A stretch of DNA of 21,155 nt, taken from positions 1 through 21,155 of the forward strand of contig JAJKFJ010021104.1 of assembly GCA_027382625.1 (NCBI GenBank). The letters run 5' to 3'. A program made the position numbers and the translations under genes. Of this stretch, positions 19,721 through 21,155 are shown piece after piece. Below the pieces are notes generated by a model. The model was not told the origin of the DNA, did no database searches, and saw only the letters and a list, made by a program, of their open reading frames with translations. This DNA comes from Tetmemena sp. SeJ-2015. Its lineage: Eukaryota > Ciliophora > Spirotrichea > Sporadotrichida > Oxytrichidae. Each line of letters starts with the position of its first letter. The first letter of the stretch is position 1.

Positions 19721-20002
19721 GGGGATGCTCAATACAGATTTTTTAAGCGAACAATTTTAAGAGATGACGATGAGGATGAAGAGGAGTGCTGATTCATATT
19801 TCCCCTGCTGAAGGGGTACGAAGATGATTAAAGAAGAAAAATCATTTTTAATTTTTTTATAAGCATCAAAAAAGTGAGGGGGTGAATCTGGATTTAAAAT
19901 GACAGAAAATTGCAACTCTCCATTTATTATTTTAACCAATCACCGATTTTAATTAAAATTCCTCTTATTTGATTAATCCTCAAACTAATCCCCCTAACGC
20001 AT

Positions 20003-20251
20003 TCAGTTTGGGGAGCGCGCGAAAGATTTTTCCATAGAAAGTTTCCTTATCTCAAGATCCTCCGTAGACTGTGGGAAACATCTACCCTTGAAATGGCATA
20101 ACGTACAAAACTTTTTGAATCGAAGGGTTATAGATTTTCTAACCATTTTATTAAATAATTTTAAAATAAATTTTTTTGTGAAAGGGGTTAGAGGGATAGC
20201 GTGAAGTTTGTTTTTGGGTGACGAAGCTGTGTTCACACACAAAACCTTCAT
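20003..20251 (-). CDS. small ORF of unknown function, 82 residues
   Basis: A complete frame runs from ATG (complement of 20249-20251) to a stop at 20003. The product would be basic, with many K and R residues, and carries three cysteines close together (C49, C52, C58, in F-C-T-L-C-H-F-K-G-R-C-F-P), followed by a charged segment with S-T-E-D-L-E-I-R-K. Its GC content is higher than its surroundings. There is no signal peptide or membrane segment. I recognise no family. An inner ATG (residue 36) would give a 47-residue version that starts after the AT-rich part. It may be an exon fragment or a chance frame. Confidence 0.2.
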   Translation of the reverse strand: MKVLCVNTASSPKNKLHAIPLTPFTKKFILKLFNKMVRKSITLRFKKFCTLCHFKGRCFPQSTEDLEIRKLSMEKSFARSPN

Positions 20252-21155
20252 GAAGAAAAAGTTGGGACAAAAAAAAGCACGATAACATAGAAAATTTACA
20301 GTAAAAAGTTTAAAAATAAATCAAGTGCGTTTTCTTGCAGGGAAACACGAAAGGGCTCAGGCTTAGAAAACTTATTTCCTTCATCCTCGCTTTATCAAAC
20401 AAAAGCAATTTTGTTGCGTTTCCCTTTAAAAAGCTCAAAGAGAAGATCCCCAAAATCTTTCTACTCTTGACAAACCCCAGCGACACAAAACAAAAAAGGA
20501 AACAAGGGAAAGGGTACGTGAGTTTAACTCCTCCCGTTTTTTTAATTTTTCCCAAATCGCCAGAGTTTAAAGGGGTTAGTTTTTACTGGGAAAAATTGTT
20601 AAGGATACTATAAGAAAAAACTTTCTCTTCATTGGTGCATGAAAAATATCATAAAGGATTTTAAAAGTGAGTTTGTTGTAAAATGGAAGAAGAAAGCAAA
20701 AATTAAAAAAAGGGGAGTGAATTTTTTAAAAAAGAAATTAAATTAAACACTTTTAACATTTTGGTTTTTTTGAAAAAAGGGTTCTTTAAGAGGTTTCCCC
20801 AACTCTCTTCTTTGGCCCGGGTGGGTCTAGCTTCCTCATTTAACCTGCTTCCCCCATCTTGTGATCTTTTTTGTCCCAAGTTTGTTATGAAGACGGTTGC
20901 TCACCTCGATCTTTTTTTTCCTTTCTCTAAAACCTTTGCCCTTTTATAAATTAAGAATTTTCCAGTGCTAGCTTTCTATAAAGAGTAAACTTTAAACTTT
21001 TAAAAAAAAAAGGGAAACTTTTGAAGCTTTCAAAAAAACCCTTTATCACTAATAAAGATTTCCCTACTTTTTGAAAAGTTTTTACTCACTTTTTGAAAAT
21101 CTTCATGTGTGCATCCAATGATCTCTTAAAAGGGGAGTCGGCAAAACCAAAAAAA
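20252..21155. other. right edge, no gene supported
   Basis: Overlapping plus and minus frames at 20310-20613 are both open, which argues against either being real. The 62-codon plus frame at 20761-20949 starts at a TTG and has no recognisable motif. Homopolymer inflation is again noticeable at 20700-20780 and after 21000. The window ends without a clear feature. Confidence 0.4.

Noticed and set aside
20310..20613. Opposing 81- and 92-codon frames
   Set aside because: They are open on both strands over the same bases with no motif, which is typical of chance frames.
1..21155. CRISPR array, prokaryotic operon or phage module
   Set aside because: No regularly spaced identical short repeats, no clustered long ORFs, and no prokaryotic gene signals anywhere in the window.

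Overview
The window looks like AT-rich nuclear DNA from an animal, most likely an arthropod. It has no bacterial gene layout: long open frames, operons and Shine-Dalgarno-spaced starts are all missing. It does contain a tRNA-derived SINE head, several foldback or terminal-inverted-repeat elements, and one short exon-like segment. That segment (minus strand, about 12156-12277) encodes a recognisable piece of a PI-PLC X-domain protein and is the only protein-coding call I can name. I cannot place the species from sequence alone.

Layout. 1-1620 is AT-rich non-coding DNA, interrupted by a C20-T62-A8 tract and then homopolymer-dominated, probably poor-quality sequence. 1699-3119 is a long palindrome with two 649-base arms that appear identical, around a 123-base spacer. 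3120-3333 holds a possible minus-strand coding remnant. 3521-4146 is a second foldback element with an unusually GC- and CpG-rich core and possible TATA target duplications. 4147-5547 has no gene. 5548-6299 is an older, diverged foldback carrying a tRNA-derived SINE head in its centre.

6380-6649 may be a decayed coding stretch. 6861-11617 is one family of diverged repeats. It has three roughly 0.8 kb units bounded by inverted ends with a GAAGTGCACTTC-like core, a tandem duplication with a period near 1.02 kb, and a large palindrome (9029-10496). The arms of that palindrome are homologous to the single-copy body of one of the units. 12156-12277 is the PLC-X exon.

13120-17030, 18041-18740 and 19251-19720 are homopolymer-degraded blocks that should not be read as biology without new data. 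The stretches between them, and the right edge, are ordinary AT-rich sequence with one small unassigned ORF (20003-20251, minus).

Overall this is a repeat-dominated intergenic or intronic region. The main biological interest is the cluster of long inverted repeats of different ages and the growth of a palindrome out of a dispersed repeat family. The main caution is that sequencing or amplification artefacts are clearly present in the same contig.
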